64,000 bases of DNA from Candidatus Euphemobacter frigidus (GCA_030765805.1 JAVCDH010000048.1:33563-97562); one strand, 5' to 3'. Shown: positions 41,577-50,733, counted from the first letter of the stretch. Translations and numbers: made by a program. Notes: generated by a model from the letters alone, not told the origin.

Positions 41577-41909
41577 ATGATTGATAAGACATTGGACAAT
41601 ATTAAAGAAACGGTGGCGGCGGCGCCGACTCTTTCCGCCGAGAAAAGAGTGGAACTGCTCGCGCTGATAGCGCAGCTGAGAGCCGAGATAACGAAGCTTT
41701 CGGAGACCCACCGGGAGAGCGCGTTAAAGATCGTCGACATCACTCACGCCTCAACCCGCCACGCGATCCGGGAGGATAAAGATCGGCAGCAGCTCGACTC
41801 CTCGCTGGAAGATCTCTTCGGATTGGTTAAAGGTTTCGAGACTTCCCATCCCGGTCTGGTCTCGACCATAAATTCCTTCTGCAACGCGCTGGCGGATATC
41901 GGGATCTAA
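41577..41909 (+). CDS. DUF4404-like small protein
   Basis: The 110-residue protein is largely helical (IKETVAAAPTLSAEKRVELL), with a C-terminal segment (LVKGFETSHPGLVSTINSFC, NALADIGI) of the DUF4404 type. No enzymatic motif, signal or membrane segment is seen. A clear AAGGAGG ribosome site precedes the ATG, so it is a real gene. It is the third gene of the cysK-budA unit. Function is unknown. Confidence 0.65.
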   Translation: MIDKTLDNIKETVAAAPTLSAEKRVELLALIAQLRAEITKLSETHRESALKIVDITHASTRHAIREDKDRQQLDSSLEDLFGLVKGFETSHPGLVSTINSFCNALADIGI

Positions 41910-41936
41910 AGCTTCGCAAACAGTTTTTAATTAACT

Positions 41937-42434
41937 ATGACGTATACTAAAAACGGGTTTATAATTACCGTCTTACTTGCAGTGTTACCATCAATCTCGG
42001 CCTGTGGGGTAGAGCCGGTGACGTCTCCCGAACCGACAATGAATAAAAAAACCTATCTCGACCCACCGGACCCGATCAAGGCCGCAATCGGGGATGAGTT
42101 TACCATCATCCTGAAGTCCAACCCGACCACCGGGTATAGCTGGAGATTTGCCGCGCCTCCGGATGAGAAGATCATCACACTAGTCAACTCGACATTTCAG
42201 CCGCCTCAGACCCAACTCAAAGGCGCGGGGGGAGAACAACTCTGGACCTTTCGGGCCGTGGGGGAAGGAAAGACAACAATCTCGCTGGAATACGTTCGCC
42301 CCTGGGAGAAAGGGAAACCCCCAATAAAGACCAGAAACTTCTCGGTATCAGTAGATCTCCTCGACGGGGTAACGGCCATCCAGGACCACGGTCTCGATCA
42401 TGTTGGCCCGGCTGACGACAACGGGCTCCAATAA
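41937..42434 (+). CDS. Chagasin-like (I42) cysteine-protease inhibitor, lipoprotein
   Basis: The 165-residue protein has a lipoprotein signal with lipobox SISAC (Cys23), then a chagasin/I42 domain: GDEFTIILKSNPTTGYSW (loop 1 NPTTGYSW), GAGGEQLWTFRAVGEGKTTI (loop 2 GAGG) and EYVRPWEKGKPPIKTRNFSV (loop 3 RPWE). These three loops are the known papain-like cysteine-protease contact sites. The last 29 codons lie tail-to-tail over the 3' end of the sugar-binding protein gene on the other strand, an 87-bp overlap, so the C-terminal tail (LLDGVTAIQDHGLDHVGPAD) may not belong to the ancestral fold. Confidence 0.85.
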   Translation: MTYTKNGFIITVLLAVLPSISACGVEPVTSPEPTMNKKTYLDPPDPIKAAIGDEFTIILKSNPTTGYSWRFAAPPDEKIITLVNSTFQPPQTQLKGAGGEQLWTFRAVGEGKTTISLEYVRPWEKGKPPIKTRNFSVSVDLLDGVTAIQDHGLDHVGPADDNGLQ

Positions 42435-43415
42435 GATAGCCGGAACTTCCTTATAACCATTGTCAACCGAGCGTTCTTGATAATCCAGCGATCTTACAAC
42501 CTCCTCCGGCTTCATCCCGCGGGCTAACCGGACCGTGGCCTGGATCGCGGCCGTGGCCAGCCGGGGCGATGGAGTATAAACGGTAAACGTCTGGGTTCCC
42601 TCGATAATTCGCCGGCAGGCGGGGAGGGTCGCCCCCCGGCCGGCCACGGCGACCGGGGCGCCTGGTTTCTTCTCTTCCAGAGCCGCGATCGCGCCGGCGG
42701 CGATCTCATCGCTGAAGGCCATAATCGCCCCTACGGGTTCGCCGGTCGTTTTAAAGTCATCGAGCAGGGCGGCCATCCGCCGTCGGCCTTCTTCGCGAGT
42801 CGGGGGATCAAGATAGAGATCGGCCAGCATGGGTATCTCCCCCCCGGTCTTCTCCGCGCGCTCCTTGAAAGCCCGCAACTGCCCCGCCCGAACCAGATGA
42901 GCATCAGGATCGTTTTCACCGCCCCCCAGGAGAACACTCTCTCCTCCGGAACTCTTCTCCAGAAGAGCTTGAGCCTGGAGATAGCCGGCCGCTTCCCGGT
43001 CGGCAGTCACGTAGAGATCGAGATCGGCATTCATGATCAAGTCGCCCCAGGCCAATACCGGGATAGCCGCCCGGTGCGCCTGAACCACTATCGAAGCGGC
43101 GGTCTCCGGGTTCGTCGGCGTAACGACCAGAATATCAGCCCCTTCCCCGATCAGTTCGCTTGCCTGACGATTCTGTTCTTCCTGTCTCCCCTCCGCGTAC
43201 CGAATTAGAACATCGACCCCCGGGATATTCGCTTTCTTGATCAGCCACTCTCCGTCCAGGCACCGACTCGGCCCCTCGGCACTCTCCAGGAGGAGGCCAA
43301 TGGTGATTCTTTTCCGGCCGCCCCGGTCCGTCGTCCCCTCCCGGGTCGCGCAGGAAACCGGAAGCGCGCAGCTCAGGATCAAAGATACGACAAACGCTTT
43401 TCTCACTAATTTCAT
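42348..43415 (-). CDS. Periplasmic sugar-binding-type lipoprotein (LacI/RbsB-like fold)
   Basis: The 355-residue protein has a lipobox LPVSC (Cys23) and a type 1 periplasmic-binding fold (RITIGLLLESAEGPSRCLDG, GADILVVTPTNPETAASIVV, GAIMAFSDEIAAGAIAALEE, VAVAGRGATLPA). It most resembles xylose/ribose-type solute-binding proteins. No permease or ATPase is adjacent, so the ligand and partner are unknown; it might instead be a sensor component. It overlaps the chagasin-like gene at its 3' end. Confidence 0.82.
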   Translation of the reverse strand: MKLVRKAFVVSLILSCALPVSCATREGTTDRGGRKRITIGLLLESAEGPSRCLDGEWLIKKANIPGVDVLIRYAEGRQEEQNRQASELIGEGADILVVTPTNPETAASIVVQAHRAAIPVLAWGDLIMNADLDLYVTADREAAGYLQAQALLEKSSGGESVLLGGGENDPDAHLVRAGQLRAFKERAEKTGGEIPMLADLYLDPPTREEGRRRMAALLDDFKTTGEPVGAIMAFSDEIAAGAIAALEEKKPGAPVAVAGRGATLPACRRIIEGTQTFTVYTPSPRLATAAIQATVRLARGMKPEEVVRSLDYQERSVDNGYKEVPAILLEPVVVSRANMIETVVLDGRYPVEEIY

Positions 43416-43463
43416 GCCTGTCTCTTTCTTTTTTATTATAAGCAGCGAGTTGGAAATTCTGAA

Positions 43464-46430
43464 TTACAGGTCGGTGATAGAGAACTTTTCTCCCCCACCC
43501 CGATTGGCGGCTTCCAGCTTCTCCCGGCTGGAGATTACACAGACCGATGAAATCGCGAAGGCCGGACGAAGTAACTCAGTTGAGGCGCGCCGGATATCAT
43601 CCCCGCTCAGATGAAACAACCGCTCCCGAAAAGCCCTGATCTTTTCCGGGGTCTTTCTTCCGAGGTAACGTCCCAGAGCAAGCGCAACCGCCTGTTCCGG
43701 GCGGATCGGATGATCCAGGTACTTTATGGTTCCGATAATCGCCTGCTCGACGGCGCGGGGAGAGAGGTCCATCTCCCTTTCGATGTAATCGAAGACCCCG
43801 CCATAGACCTGGAGGGTATGGGATATATTCGGATCACGGTAACTGGAAAATGAGAACGTGCCCCGTCCGACGTCATAGGCCGCGCTACAGCCATAGGCGC
43901 CGCCCTTGACCCGCACCTCCTCCCAGAGATACCCGTAACTGGTATTCTGGGCCAGCAACAGGAGCGCCGGAGCGGCGGGATGAGAAAATGAGACCGCCGG
44001 CTGGCTCTGGGCCACGAAAGCGATATCCGCCGGAGTGGCGATCCCTTCCCGTCTTCCATCACCGGGAGATGACCGGTCTCCGGATCGGGGTATTTCTTCA
44101 TCCCTCATCCCCCCCAGCAGCCCCTGGTACCACCCCCGGACCGACTCAACCGATTCCGGGGAACCGAGAACACTGATAGTCAGCCGACGGCGGGACTGGA
44201 GCAGATCGCGGATCGCCGTCAGCCGTTTCTCGATCAACCGGTGATCCCGGTCGAACCGGGCTACCAGCCGGTCGAAGAAGCGGACCCCGCTGATTCCTTT
44301 CAGAGTCTCGTTGAGCGCGCAGTTCTCACTCAGCCTCCGGGAAGCAAAAGAGACGGCATAGCCGCTTCCCGCCGGAACTACCCGGCTCTTCCGGGCCATC
44401 CGCCCCTGGAGAACCACATCCTTCAACCGCTCCCGATCGGTCAGATCGCAGAGGGTCAACCGCTGTTTGAGGACTTCCAGCATCTCCGGCAGTTTGCGGT
44501 CAAGGGCCTTACAGAAGACGGTGAGGTGCGGCTGCACGTGATGAGGATCATCGGCGGTCCCCGAGACCCGGAAATCCGGCTCAATCCCCCCGCTGCAGGC
44601 CGCTTCCCGTTCGGCCATGGTCGCGTAATCGAAGCCGGCGGCGCCCATCCCGTGTAAGGCGTCGATGAAGAGCGGCAGGTAGGAGACGGTCTCTTCTCCG
44701 AGTCCGCGGAGATCAAAGGAGAGTGCGATATAGGTCAGACCATTGCTGAACATATCCGTGACCAGGAAAGGGCGTCCACCTACCTCCTCGATCACCGTGT
44801 TCAGTTTCACCGGCTCGATCGGGACATCCGCGAGGGCGAGACGGGGGAGTGTCGCCAGCGCCTCGGGGGTGTTGGGTGTTGACTGGAGGCGCTCAAGTTC
44901 GGCCGCGTCACGGGCGATCCGCTTCAGTTCCGATCCGCTGAAAAGCTCTTTCACCTTCTCCATCTGCCGGCTTTCGATCTTCTCCTTCTTAGCCATATAG
45001 GCCGGATCGGGGAGAAGACTCAACAGCAGTTGATGGGGGTTGTCTACAATCATCTTCCGGAGCCGATCTTCCAGAAACCCGGGTTCGGTCGAATAGCGCC
45101 GGCGCGCTTCAACGATATAATGGTTGATCCGCATCCAGAGAAGCGGATCATCCGACGACGACCAGGACTCGAAGGCGCGATCCATCAGGCGGAGGGGATA
45201 CATGCTCTTGATCTCCCGGGAAGCCATCTCCAGACAATGAAACGCGGCCTCCACCTTCCCCGGGTCCAGCCCTTCTTCAGCGATCCGCGCGCAGGTTCCC
45301 CGGATCAGGTCCAGAATCCTCCCGGCGCGATGGCCCTCGGTACCTTTCAACCCGACCGCAAAATAAGTGTCACGCTGGTAGGAGTAGTAACCCGAATCGG
45401 TTAACTCTTCCCCCAGTTTAGAGTCGATCAGGGCTTTCCGGAGAGGTGACGCGGCGTTGCCAATGAGATAATGGGAGATAATATGGAGGGCGAGCGTCTC
45501 GATCGGCCGGTCATTTCTCCCCGCCCGATAGGCCGCTACTACCGCCGCCCGGCCTTCCGGTTTCTCATGGGCTCCGATCGGATAGATAACGGTAAACTGT
45601 CGGGGAGCCGTCCAGACCGATTGATCGGAGATCGTGGCATCGATCTTGGCCTTCTCAAATTGAGAGAGATACTGCACGTCAAGAAATGCCAGATGCCGGG
45701 GTGGAGGAATATTCCCGAAGATAAAGATCAACGAATTGGAGGGATGATACCAGGTCCGGTGATAATCTTTAAACCGTTCATAGGTCAGGGTGGTAATCGA
45801 TTCGGGATTGCCGCCGTAATCCCGGCCGTAGGCATTGTCACAGAAGAGATTTTTTACTATCTCCCGTCCGATTATTCCGTCCAGGTCCGAGTATATCCCT
45901 TTCATCTCGTTATAGACGATTCCCTTGACGATGAGGGGAGACCCGGTATTGCCGGGCTCGGCAAACTCGAGATGATGGCCTTCCTGCTGGAAATGCCGCA
46001 AGCTGATCAGGGGATAGAGGACCGCGTCGCAATAAACACCGGCCAGGTTGAAGAAGTCTTTCTCGTTCATGCTGGCACAGGGGTAGATCGTGCGGTCGGG
46101 GTAAGTCATGGCGTTCAGGAAGGTGGCCAGGCTGGTCTTCAACAACTCCACAAACGGGTCCTTGACCGGATATCTTTTCGAGCCGCAGAGGACGGTATGT
46201 TCCAGGATATGGGGCAATCCGGAGTCATCGGGAGGGGGGGTACGAAATCCGATCGCGAAGAGGTTCTCGGGATCGGAGGAGTGAAGATGAAGAAGTCGGG
46301 CTCCGCTCTTGATGTGCTCCGCCAGGTAGGCCACAGAGCCAATCTCGGGTAATGGTGTTACGCGGACGATATTGAAACCATATAGCTGCGCGCCGGCTTT
46401 GAGTAACTGCTGCGGTAATTTCGTGCTCAT
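43464..46430 (-). CDS. M16C family zinc metallopeptidase (presequence-protease-like)
   Basis: The 988-residue protein has the inverted zinc motif HILEH (74-78) in PHILEHTVLCGSKRYPVKDP, the third ligand region in IVYNEMKGIYSDLDGII, and the M16C-associated domain. Both homologous halves are in one chain, as in presequence protease and insulin-degrading-type enzymes. It probably degrades peptides. No signal peptide is visible, so a cytoplasmic location is likely. The length (about 1000 residues) is normal for M16C. An intrinsic terminator separates it from the gene upstream, so it should have its own promoter. Confidence 0.93.
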   Translation of the reverse strand: MSTKLPQQLLKAGAQLYGFNIVRVTPLPEIGSVAYLAEHIKSGARLLHLHSSDPENLFAIGFRTPPPDDSGLPHILEHTVLCGSKRYPVKDPFVELLKTSLATFLNAMTYPDRTIYPCASMNEKDFFNLAGVYCDAVLYPLISLRHFQQEGHHLEFAEPGNTGSPLIVKGIVYNEMKGIYSDLDGIIGREIVKNLFCDNAYGRDYGGNPESITTLTYERFKDYHRTWYHPSNSLIFIFGNIPPPRHLAFLDVQYLSQFEKAKIDATISDQSVWTAPRQFTVIYPIGAHEKPEGRAAVVAAYRAGRNDRPIETLALHIISHYLIGNAASPLRKALIDSKLGEELTDSGYYSYQRDTYFAVGLKGTEGHRAGRILDLIRGTCARIAEEGLDPGKVEAAFHCLEMASREIKSMYPLRLMDRAFESWSSSDDPLLWMRINHYIVEARRRYSTEPGFLEDRLRKMIVDNPHQLLLSLLPDPAYMAKKEKIESRQMEKVKELFSGSELKRIARDAAELERLQSTPNTPEALATLPRLALADVPIEPVKLNTVIEEVGGRPFLVTDMFSNGLTYIALSFDLRGLGEETVSYLPLFIDALHGMGAAGFDYATMAEREAACSGGIEPDFRVSGTADDPHHVQPHLTVFCKALDRKLPEMLEVLKQRLTLCDLTDRERLKDVVLQGRMARKSRVVPAGSGYAVSFASRRLSENCALNETLKGISGVRFFDRLVARFDRDHRLIEKRLTAIRDLLQSRRRLTISVLGSPESVESVRGWYQGLLGGMRDEEIPRSGDRSSPGDGRREGIATPADIAFVAQSQPAVSFSHPAAPALLLLAQNTSYGYLWEEVRVKGGAYGCSAAYDVGRGTFSFSSYRDPNISHTLQVYGGVFDYIEREMDLSPRAVEQAIIGTIKYLDHPIRPEQAVALALGRYLGRKTPEKIRAFRERLFHLSGDDIRRASTELLRPAFAISSVCVISSREKLEAANRGGGEKFSITDL

Positions 46431-46447
46431 TATAAAAGTGCCTAGGC

Positions 46448-46476
46448 AAAAAAGGCTCCCCGAAGGGAGCCTTTTT
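46448..46476. terminator. Bidirectional intrinsic terminator
   Basis: AAAAAA, GGCTCCC (46454-46460), loop CGAA, GGGAGCC (46465-46471), TTTTT. The T run exists on both strands. On the minus strand it ends the transcript of the small exported protein at 46494-46916, ahead of the peptidase gene. Confidence 0.85.
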
Positions 46477-46493
46477 CACACCGTAGAGTTGTC

Positions 46494-46916
46494 TTACTGA
46501 GAGGATGTCTCCTGCCAACTCTCTTCATCCAACTTCCACACTCCATTCTCCTTTACAAAACGAGCGGTGCCTTCCTGTTCGCGGGATCCTCCGGCGAAAT
46601 CAGTCGCTTTTCCCTTAAGAGTCAGGATCGCGGTATCCCCCCGGATATCTTCCTTGATCACGATGTACTCGAGCGGAGCCATCGACTTCATCATCTCGCC
46701 GATCTGCTTCTTCTGGGCCTCGGGCATCGCCTTGAGCTGATCCACCTTCGCCTTGGTCACGTATCCGGCCATGCCGTCCACGTCTCCAGCCCGCTGGGTC
46801 GTTATATAGAGATCATAAACCGCCCGGGGTGAGTCACCGTTCGCCATCAGCGGCACGGAGATCCATAGCAAAAGCATGACCAATCCAAGAACCAAAATAA
46901 CATCACGGTTCTTCAT
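46494..46916 (-). CDS. Small exported protein, DUF4878/NTF2-like
   Basis: From the ATG at 46916, which has GGGAGGTG upstream as ribosome site, the product has 140 residues; an upstream in-frame start at 47024 lacks one. A signal peptide (ILVLGLVMLLLWISVPLMA) is followed by a cone-like domain (SPRAVYDLYITTQRAGDVDG, ..., DTAILTLKGKATDFAGGSRE, ARFVKENGVWKLDEESW) resembling DUF4878 or lumazine/NTF2-like stress proteins. Function is unknown. The gene has its own terminator and lies divergently to the DUF47 gene. Confidence 0.7.
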   Translation of the reverse strand: MKNRDVILVLGLVMLLLWISVPLMANGDSPRAVYDLYITTQRAGDVDGMAGYVTKAKVDQLKAMPEAQKKQIGEMMKSMAPLEYIVIKEDIRGDTAILTLKGKATDFAGGSREQEGTARFVKENGVWKLDEESWQETSSQ

Positions 46917-47041
46917 GGGTTCACCTCCCTCTGTCAGATTGTAGGTTGCATTCTTATTGTAAGAATAATAATCACATTCTCTGCCTTTAGTGATAAAATT
47001 ACAATAAAAATTGGATCTTCCCAATCATAAGGAGGGATAAT

Positions 47042-47680
47042 ATGCTTTTTGATCGGAAAGAGAAAGAAATGGTAGTGCTGATGGAGTCGCACTTTGAGAA
47101 GGTCGGAGACGCGCTGGAACACCTCAAGCGAACAATCGACCTCTATCTGGAAAAGGACAGAGGGTTCAAAGGGGAGGCCGGTCTGGTTCATCAGCTTGAA
47201 AATGAAGCGGATGAGGTTAAAGAGAAGATTTTAACCCAGCTCCATGCCGGCGCCTTTATGCCGCCCAACCGGGAAGATTATGTTATACTCGCCGATACCG
47301 TCGACGAGATCGCCAACCGGGCCCAGCATATCAGCAATCTGTTCGTCCTGACCCGGCCCGAGATCCCCGGATTTCTGCGCGATCATTTAAAAGGCCTGAC
47401 CTCAGAGTCGATCAAGACCTTCGAGGTTCTGAAAGATGTTCTGAATATCTTCAATCAAGATATAAACCAGGTCAGGGCCACGGCTGAGAAAGTAAGGGAG
47501 CAGGAGAGCGAGGTCGACCATCTGGAATGGGGGGCCATCAAATCGGTCTCAAAATCATTAAAGGACCTGGCCCATAAGCTCCAGCTCCGGGAGATAATCC
47601 AGATGATAGCCTCGATCGCCGACCTAGCCGAAGACGCCGGCGACCGCTTTAAGCTGATGCTGATCAAGCAAACTTTTTAA
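47042..47680 (+). CDS. DUF47/PhoU-like protein
   Basis: The 212-residue helical protein matches the DUF47/TIGR00153 family (VHQLENEADEVKEKILTQLH, FMPPNREDYVILADTVDEIA, HLEWGAIKSVSKSLKDLAHK), which is a PhoU-like helical bundle with acidic metal-binding patches. In most genomes this gene precedes a PiT-type phosphate transporter and modulates it, but here the next sequence is an inverted-repeat element and a truncated nucleoside transporter gene, with no pit gene. An AAGGAGG ribosome site precedes the ATG. The stop codon is the base before the left arm of the inverted-repeat element. Confidence 0.88.
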   Translation: MLFDRKEKEMVVLMESHFEKVGDALEHLKRTIDLYLEKDRGFKGEAGLVHQLENEADEVKEKILTQLHAGAFMPPNREDYVILADTVDEIANRAQHISNLFVLTRPEIPGFLRDHLKGLTSESIKTFEVLKDVLNIFNQDINQVRATAEKVREQESEVDHLEWGAIKSVSKSLKDLAHKLQLREIIQMIASIADLAEDAGDRFKLMLIKQTF

Positions 47681-47793
47681 TGGGGTCAAACCTACACTAG
47701 TCACTAAACAACCGAAATGAAAGATACTAAAGGAAGTTATCTTTCTATAATAGTTAATGGATTGGCTTAGTGACTAGTGTAGGTTTGACCCCA
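47681..47793. mobile_element. 113-bp inverted-repeat element, copy 1 (REP/MITE-like)
   Basis: The 27-bp arm starting TGGGGTCAAACCTACACTAG (47681-47707) recurs as an exact reverse complement at 47767-47793. The 59-bp centre is AT-rich and has no ORF. The arms are identical to those of the element at 50734-50849, but the centres are unrelated. The type resembles REP-like elements mobilised by RAYT (Y1) transposases, whose termini often begin GGGGTCA, which is an inference. No transposase gene is in the window and no target duplication is evident. It fills exactly the space between the DUF47 stop and the truncated nucleoside transporter. Confidence 0.85.
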
Positions 47794-47794
47794 A

Positions 47795-48499
47795 TCACAT
47801 GTCCCCCACCGTCTCCGGCGTGCCGATCTCCGGGATCATGATCTTGGCCATGATGATCGATCCGGGAGCGGCCATAATGCTGGCGGCCAGGACGTATTTC
47901 ATCTGCGCCCCCATGGCGTTGTACGCGATGAAGAGGCTTCCCGCCACGGTGGCCATCCCGCTCACCATCAGGAGGAAGAACTCGGATTGCGTCATCTTCT
48001 TCACGTAAGGCGCGACCACCAGGGGCGCCTGGGTCTGGCCCAGAAAGACATTACTGACCGTGGCCAGTGATTCGGCGCTGCTTATTCCGAGGGCCTTGGT
48101 GAAGAGGACCGAGATCCATTTTACGATCTTCTGCATGATGCCGTAATGATAAAGAACCCCGATAATGGAACCGCAGAAGACGATCGGGACCAGGGCTTCC
48201 AGGATGAACGCATGCTGCGTGTGGAAGTCCTTGATCCCTTGTCCCGAGTAGAGCCAGCCGAAGACAAAATCAATGCCCGTGTAGGCAAAGTCCAGAACTT
48301 TGATGATGGCGCGGCTGATGAAGTCGAAGAACGCCTCTCCCGGCACGGTATGGAGAATTAAAAACGCGAAGACCACCTCGGCGATAAGACCGATCCCGAC
48401 GATCCTCCATCTTATCTTCTTCTTGTTGTTGGAACATACAAACGCGATCAAGATAAGGACCGCGATCCCCGCCAGGCTGATCAAATTAAGTCTGCCCAT
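47795..48499 (-). pseudogene. nupC: Concentrative nucleoside transporter (NupC/CNT family), C-terminally truncated
   Basis: The 234-residue product has the CNT N-terminal domain (KIRWRIVGIGLIAEVVFAFL), gate domain (HAFILEALVPIVFCGSIIGV) and the conserved NVFLGQTQAPLVVAPYVKKM and VSGMATVAGSLFIAYNAMGA. CNT proteins have about 400 residues; here the reading frame ends (TGA at 47797-47795) two bases from the arm of the inverted-repeat element, right after IMIPEIGTPETVGDM, and the C-terminal core transport half is absent. The missing part does not occur elsewhere in the window. The gene is probably inactive, disrupted by the element or by a deletion associated with it. Confidence 0.85.
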
Positions 48500-48509
48500 C
48501 CGCTTTCTC

Positions 48510-49148
48510 CTATTCTTCGTCTCTCCGCTTCCTGTCTTTCATCAACTTCCCGGGGGCCTCCCTCAACTTCTCCGATTTCTCCATCGCCACGAGCGCCTGG
48601 GAGAGAGCTTTCTCTACCGCCGCACTCATGGCAACGGCAAACTCTCCTTCCCCCTCCTGCTTTACCCGGGCACTCACCCGGTGGTTCCAGACCGATGCCC
48701 CGGTGTCGGATCGGCGGAATTCAAGAATCAACTTGAACTCGGCATAATTATCCTTCCCCTCGATGACCTGATCGAAGCTCTCAATCAAGCTTTCTAGGTC
48801 CAGATCGGTCGCGGGATCGCTTCCGATAAGATCGATCTCAGAGAAGAGTTCCGACTCGTTCAAGGCGTTGATCAGAATCATACGCACCATCTCACCCGGT
48901 GTCTCGGCCCATTGGCTGTACTCATAGAAGCCGACCTCGTACCCTCCCCGGCGATAGACCATCCGGTTCTGATAGCGGCCGGGAGCTCGGACCGGGTTAA
49001 CGTCGATCCGGAGCGGGATAGCCTTCTCCGCTTTAGCTACCTCCGGCTCGGTTTTGATCAGGTAATAGTAGGTCGGCATATGCGAACCGCAAGAGACAAT
49101 CACCAGAGCTAGAGTTGTCAAAAGTAACAACTTAAATATACATTTCAT
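48510..49148 (-). CDS. ABC-type transport auxiliary lipoprotein (PqiC/YmbA-like)
   Basis: The 212-residue protein has a lipobox IVSC (Cys20) and the family pattern YYYLIKTEPE, PLRIDVNPVRAPGRYQNRMV and YEYSQWAETPGEMVRMILIN. In other bacteria such lipoproteins (PqiC type) join MCE-domain transporters at the outer membrane. It follows the MlaD-type gene by 45 bp in the same operon, which supports this. C-terminal residues are charged and probably disordered. Confidence 0.82.
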   Translation of the reverse strand: MKCIFKLLLLTTLALVIVSCGSHMPTYYYLIKTEPEVAKAEKAIPLRIDVNPVRAPGRYQNRMVYRRGGYEVGFYEYSQWAETPGEMVRMILINALNESELFSEIDLIGSDPATDLDLESLIESFDQVIEGKDNYAEFKLILEFRRSDTGASVWNHRVSARVKQEGEGEFAVAMSAAVEKALSQALVAMEKSEKLREAPGKLMKDRKRRDEE

Positions 49149-49193
49149 TATCAGCCTCCTGTTAACTATTCCCTATTCCCCAATCCCCATTCT

Positions 49194-49937
49194 CTATCTA
49201 ACATACGGATGCTCGGGCTCTGATCTTCCCCACATCACAGACGAGGGATCGTTCCTCAGAAAATTGGACGTTGCGGACATCTCCAGCATGGCTTTCTGAA
49301 AAGCCAGCATGGCCTTTCTCAGTTCATACCCATGATCGGAGAGATCGTTCCTGATCGTCTGGAGCAGTTGGGTTAAATTGTCCAGGGTCTTTTTGGATGA
49401 AGTAAAGGTCTGATTGGCATTTTCCAGAAGTGTACTGACCCGGTCCGAGTCCTTCGACCCCAGGGCCCGGTTCAGATTATTCAAAATCCCCTTGATGTCA
49501 TCCAGGATCTTGGGGAGGTCCTGGGCTAAGTTTTCCAGAACTGATGCCTCTGAGGGAATATACGAACCCGGTTTTAGTCGAGGTGAGGTAATATCTCCCC
49601 CGGAGAGTTCAACTACCATCCCCCCCATCAAGTTGCCAAGGTCGAGCTTGGCCAGGGTGCCTTCTCGCAGGGTTACCAGCTCTCGCTCAATCCCCACCTG
49701 GACAATTATCGTGTTATCGCCCTTAACGTAGATATTCCGGACCTTCCCGACCTGCACTCCTTTATAAAGGACGACAGAGTCATTCTTCAGGCCACCCACG
49801 CTCTCCTCGAACTTGATAAAATAATTGTCGGTCGGCTTCCTGCCCTTCCGGGCGATAATCACAAAGACAACGATTATCAGAGTCAGGCCGACCAGGAGAA
49901 AGATACCCACCTGGGTTTTCTGTGCTTTAGTAGCCAT
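49194..49937 (-). CDS. MlaD-family MCE-domain protein
   Basis: From the ATG at 49937 (ribosome site AAGGAGATTAAGC just upstream) the product has 247 residues: one membrane anchor (VGIFLLVGLTLIIVVFVII), an MCE domain (NYFIKFEESVGGLKNDSVVL, YKGVQVGKVRNIYVKG) and a C-terminal coiled coil (ENANQTFTSSKKTLDNLTQL). An upstream in-frame extension would overlap the ATPase gene and is rejected. MlaD proteins form periplasmic hexamers that move phospholipids between the membranes. Confidence 0.9.
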   Translation of the reverse strand: MATKAQKTQVGIFLLVGLTLIIVVFVIIARKGRKPTDNYFIKFEESVGGLKNDSVVLYKGVQVGKVRNIYVKGDNTIIVQVGIERELVTLREGTLAKLDLGNLMGGMVVELSGGDITSPRLKPGSYIPSEASVLENLAQDLPKILDDIKGILNNLNRALGSKDSDRVSTLLENANQTFTSSKKTLDNLTQLLQTIRNDLSDHGYELRKAMLAFQKAMLEMSATSNFLRNDPSSVMWGRSEPEHPYVR

Positions 49938-49956
49938 GCTTAATCTCCTTCCCTGT

Positions 49957-50712
49957 TCAAAGTATGGTCTTATCCGGGATCCGTTCAAAGAACTGCCGCA
50001 CCCGGGGGTGATCCGCCGTCTCGATCTGGGCCAGGGTACCGTCAAAGATGATCTCTCCCCAATCCAACATTATAACCCGATCGGCGACACTCCGAATAGA
50101 ATCCAGTTCATGGGTAACGACAACCATCGTCAACTCCATCAACCGCCGGATATCCAAGATAATCTTGTCAAGCCCCGCGGCCGTGATCGGGTCAAGGCCG
50201 GCGGACGGTTCGTCGAAGAAGACTATCGTGGGATCGATGGCGATCGCCCGGGCAAAACCGACCCGTTTCTTCATCCCCCCCGAGAGTGCCTCCGGCATAA
50301 GGTAACCGCTGTTAGTCAGGCCGACCAGGCTCAGTTTCATCCGGGCGAGGATCGGGATCAACTCCCGGTCCATATTTCCATACTCCACCATCGGGAGGGC
50401 CACATTCTCGCCGACGGTCATCGAATTGAAGAGCGCCCCATCTTGGAACGAGAGTCCGATCTTGTGAAGGAGGTGATCGAGTTCATCTTCATCCATCTTC
50501 TTGATATCTTTCCCCCAGTAACGTATCGAGCCCGACATGGGTTTCAGCAGACCGACCAGAAGTTTGAGGAGGGTTGACTTTCCGCATCCGGAGGCGCCGA
50601 GCACGACCAGGATCTCACCCGGATAAACATCGAAGGAAATCCCTCTCAGGACGACCTCTCGGCCGTAACCGGCGACCAGATCACGAACCTCAATTATAGG
50701 ACGCTTCTCCAT
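49957..50712 (-). CDS. MlaF-type ABC transporter ATP-binding protein
   Basis: The 251-residue ATPase has Walker A GASGCGKSTLL, Q loop, signature EALSGGMKKRVGFARAIA, Walker B IVFFDEPSAGLDP and switch His in VVVTHELDSI. The LSGGMKKRV variant and the neighbours identify the MlaF/Ttg2A type. It drives the MlaE permease. It lies 19 bp before the mlaD-type gene. An inverted-repeat element lies between it and the permease gene upstream. Confidence 0.92.
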   Translation of the reverse strand: MEKRPIIEVRDLVAGYGREVVLRGISFDVYPGEILVVLGASGCGKSTLLKLLVGLLKPMSGSIRYWGKDIKKMDEDELDHLLHKIGLSFQDGALFNSMTVGENVALPMVEYGNMDRELIPILARMKLSLVGLTNSGYLMPEALSGGMKKRVGFARAIAIDPTIVFFDEPSAGLDPITAAGLDKIILDIRRLMELTMVVVTHELDSIRSVADRVIMLDWGEIIFDGTLAQIETADHPRVRQFFERIPDKTIL

Positions 50713-50733
50713 TCACTTTATTTGGGGTTTATT

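Noticed and set aside
45471..46352. A 293-codon plus-strand frame opposite the M16C peptidase gene
   Set aside because: Shadow frame in a GC-rich gene. The peptidase frame holds the zinc motif.
47681..47793. Target-site duplication around the 113-bp element
   Set aside because: The flanks (TTTTTAA and ATCACA) do not match, so none is claimed. The second copy gives none either.
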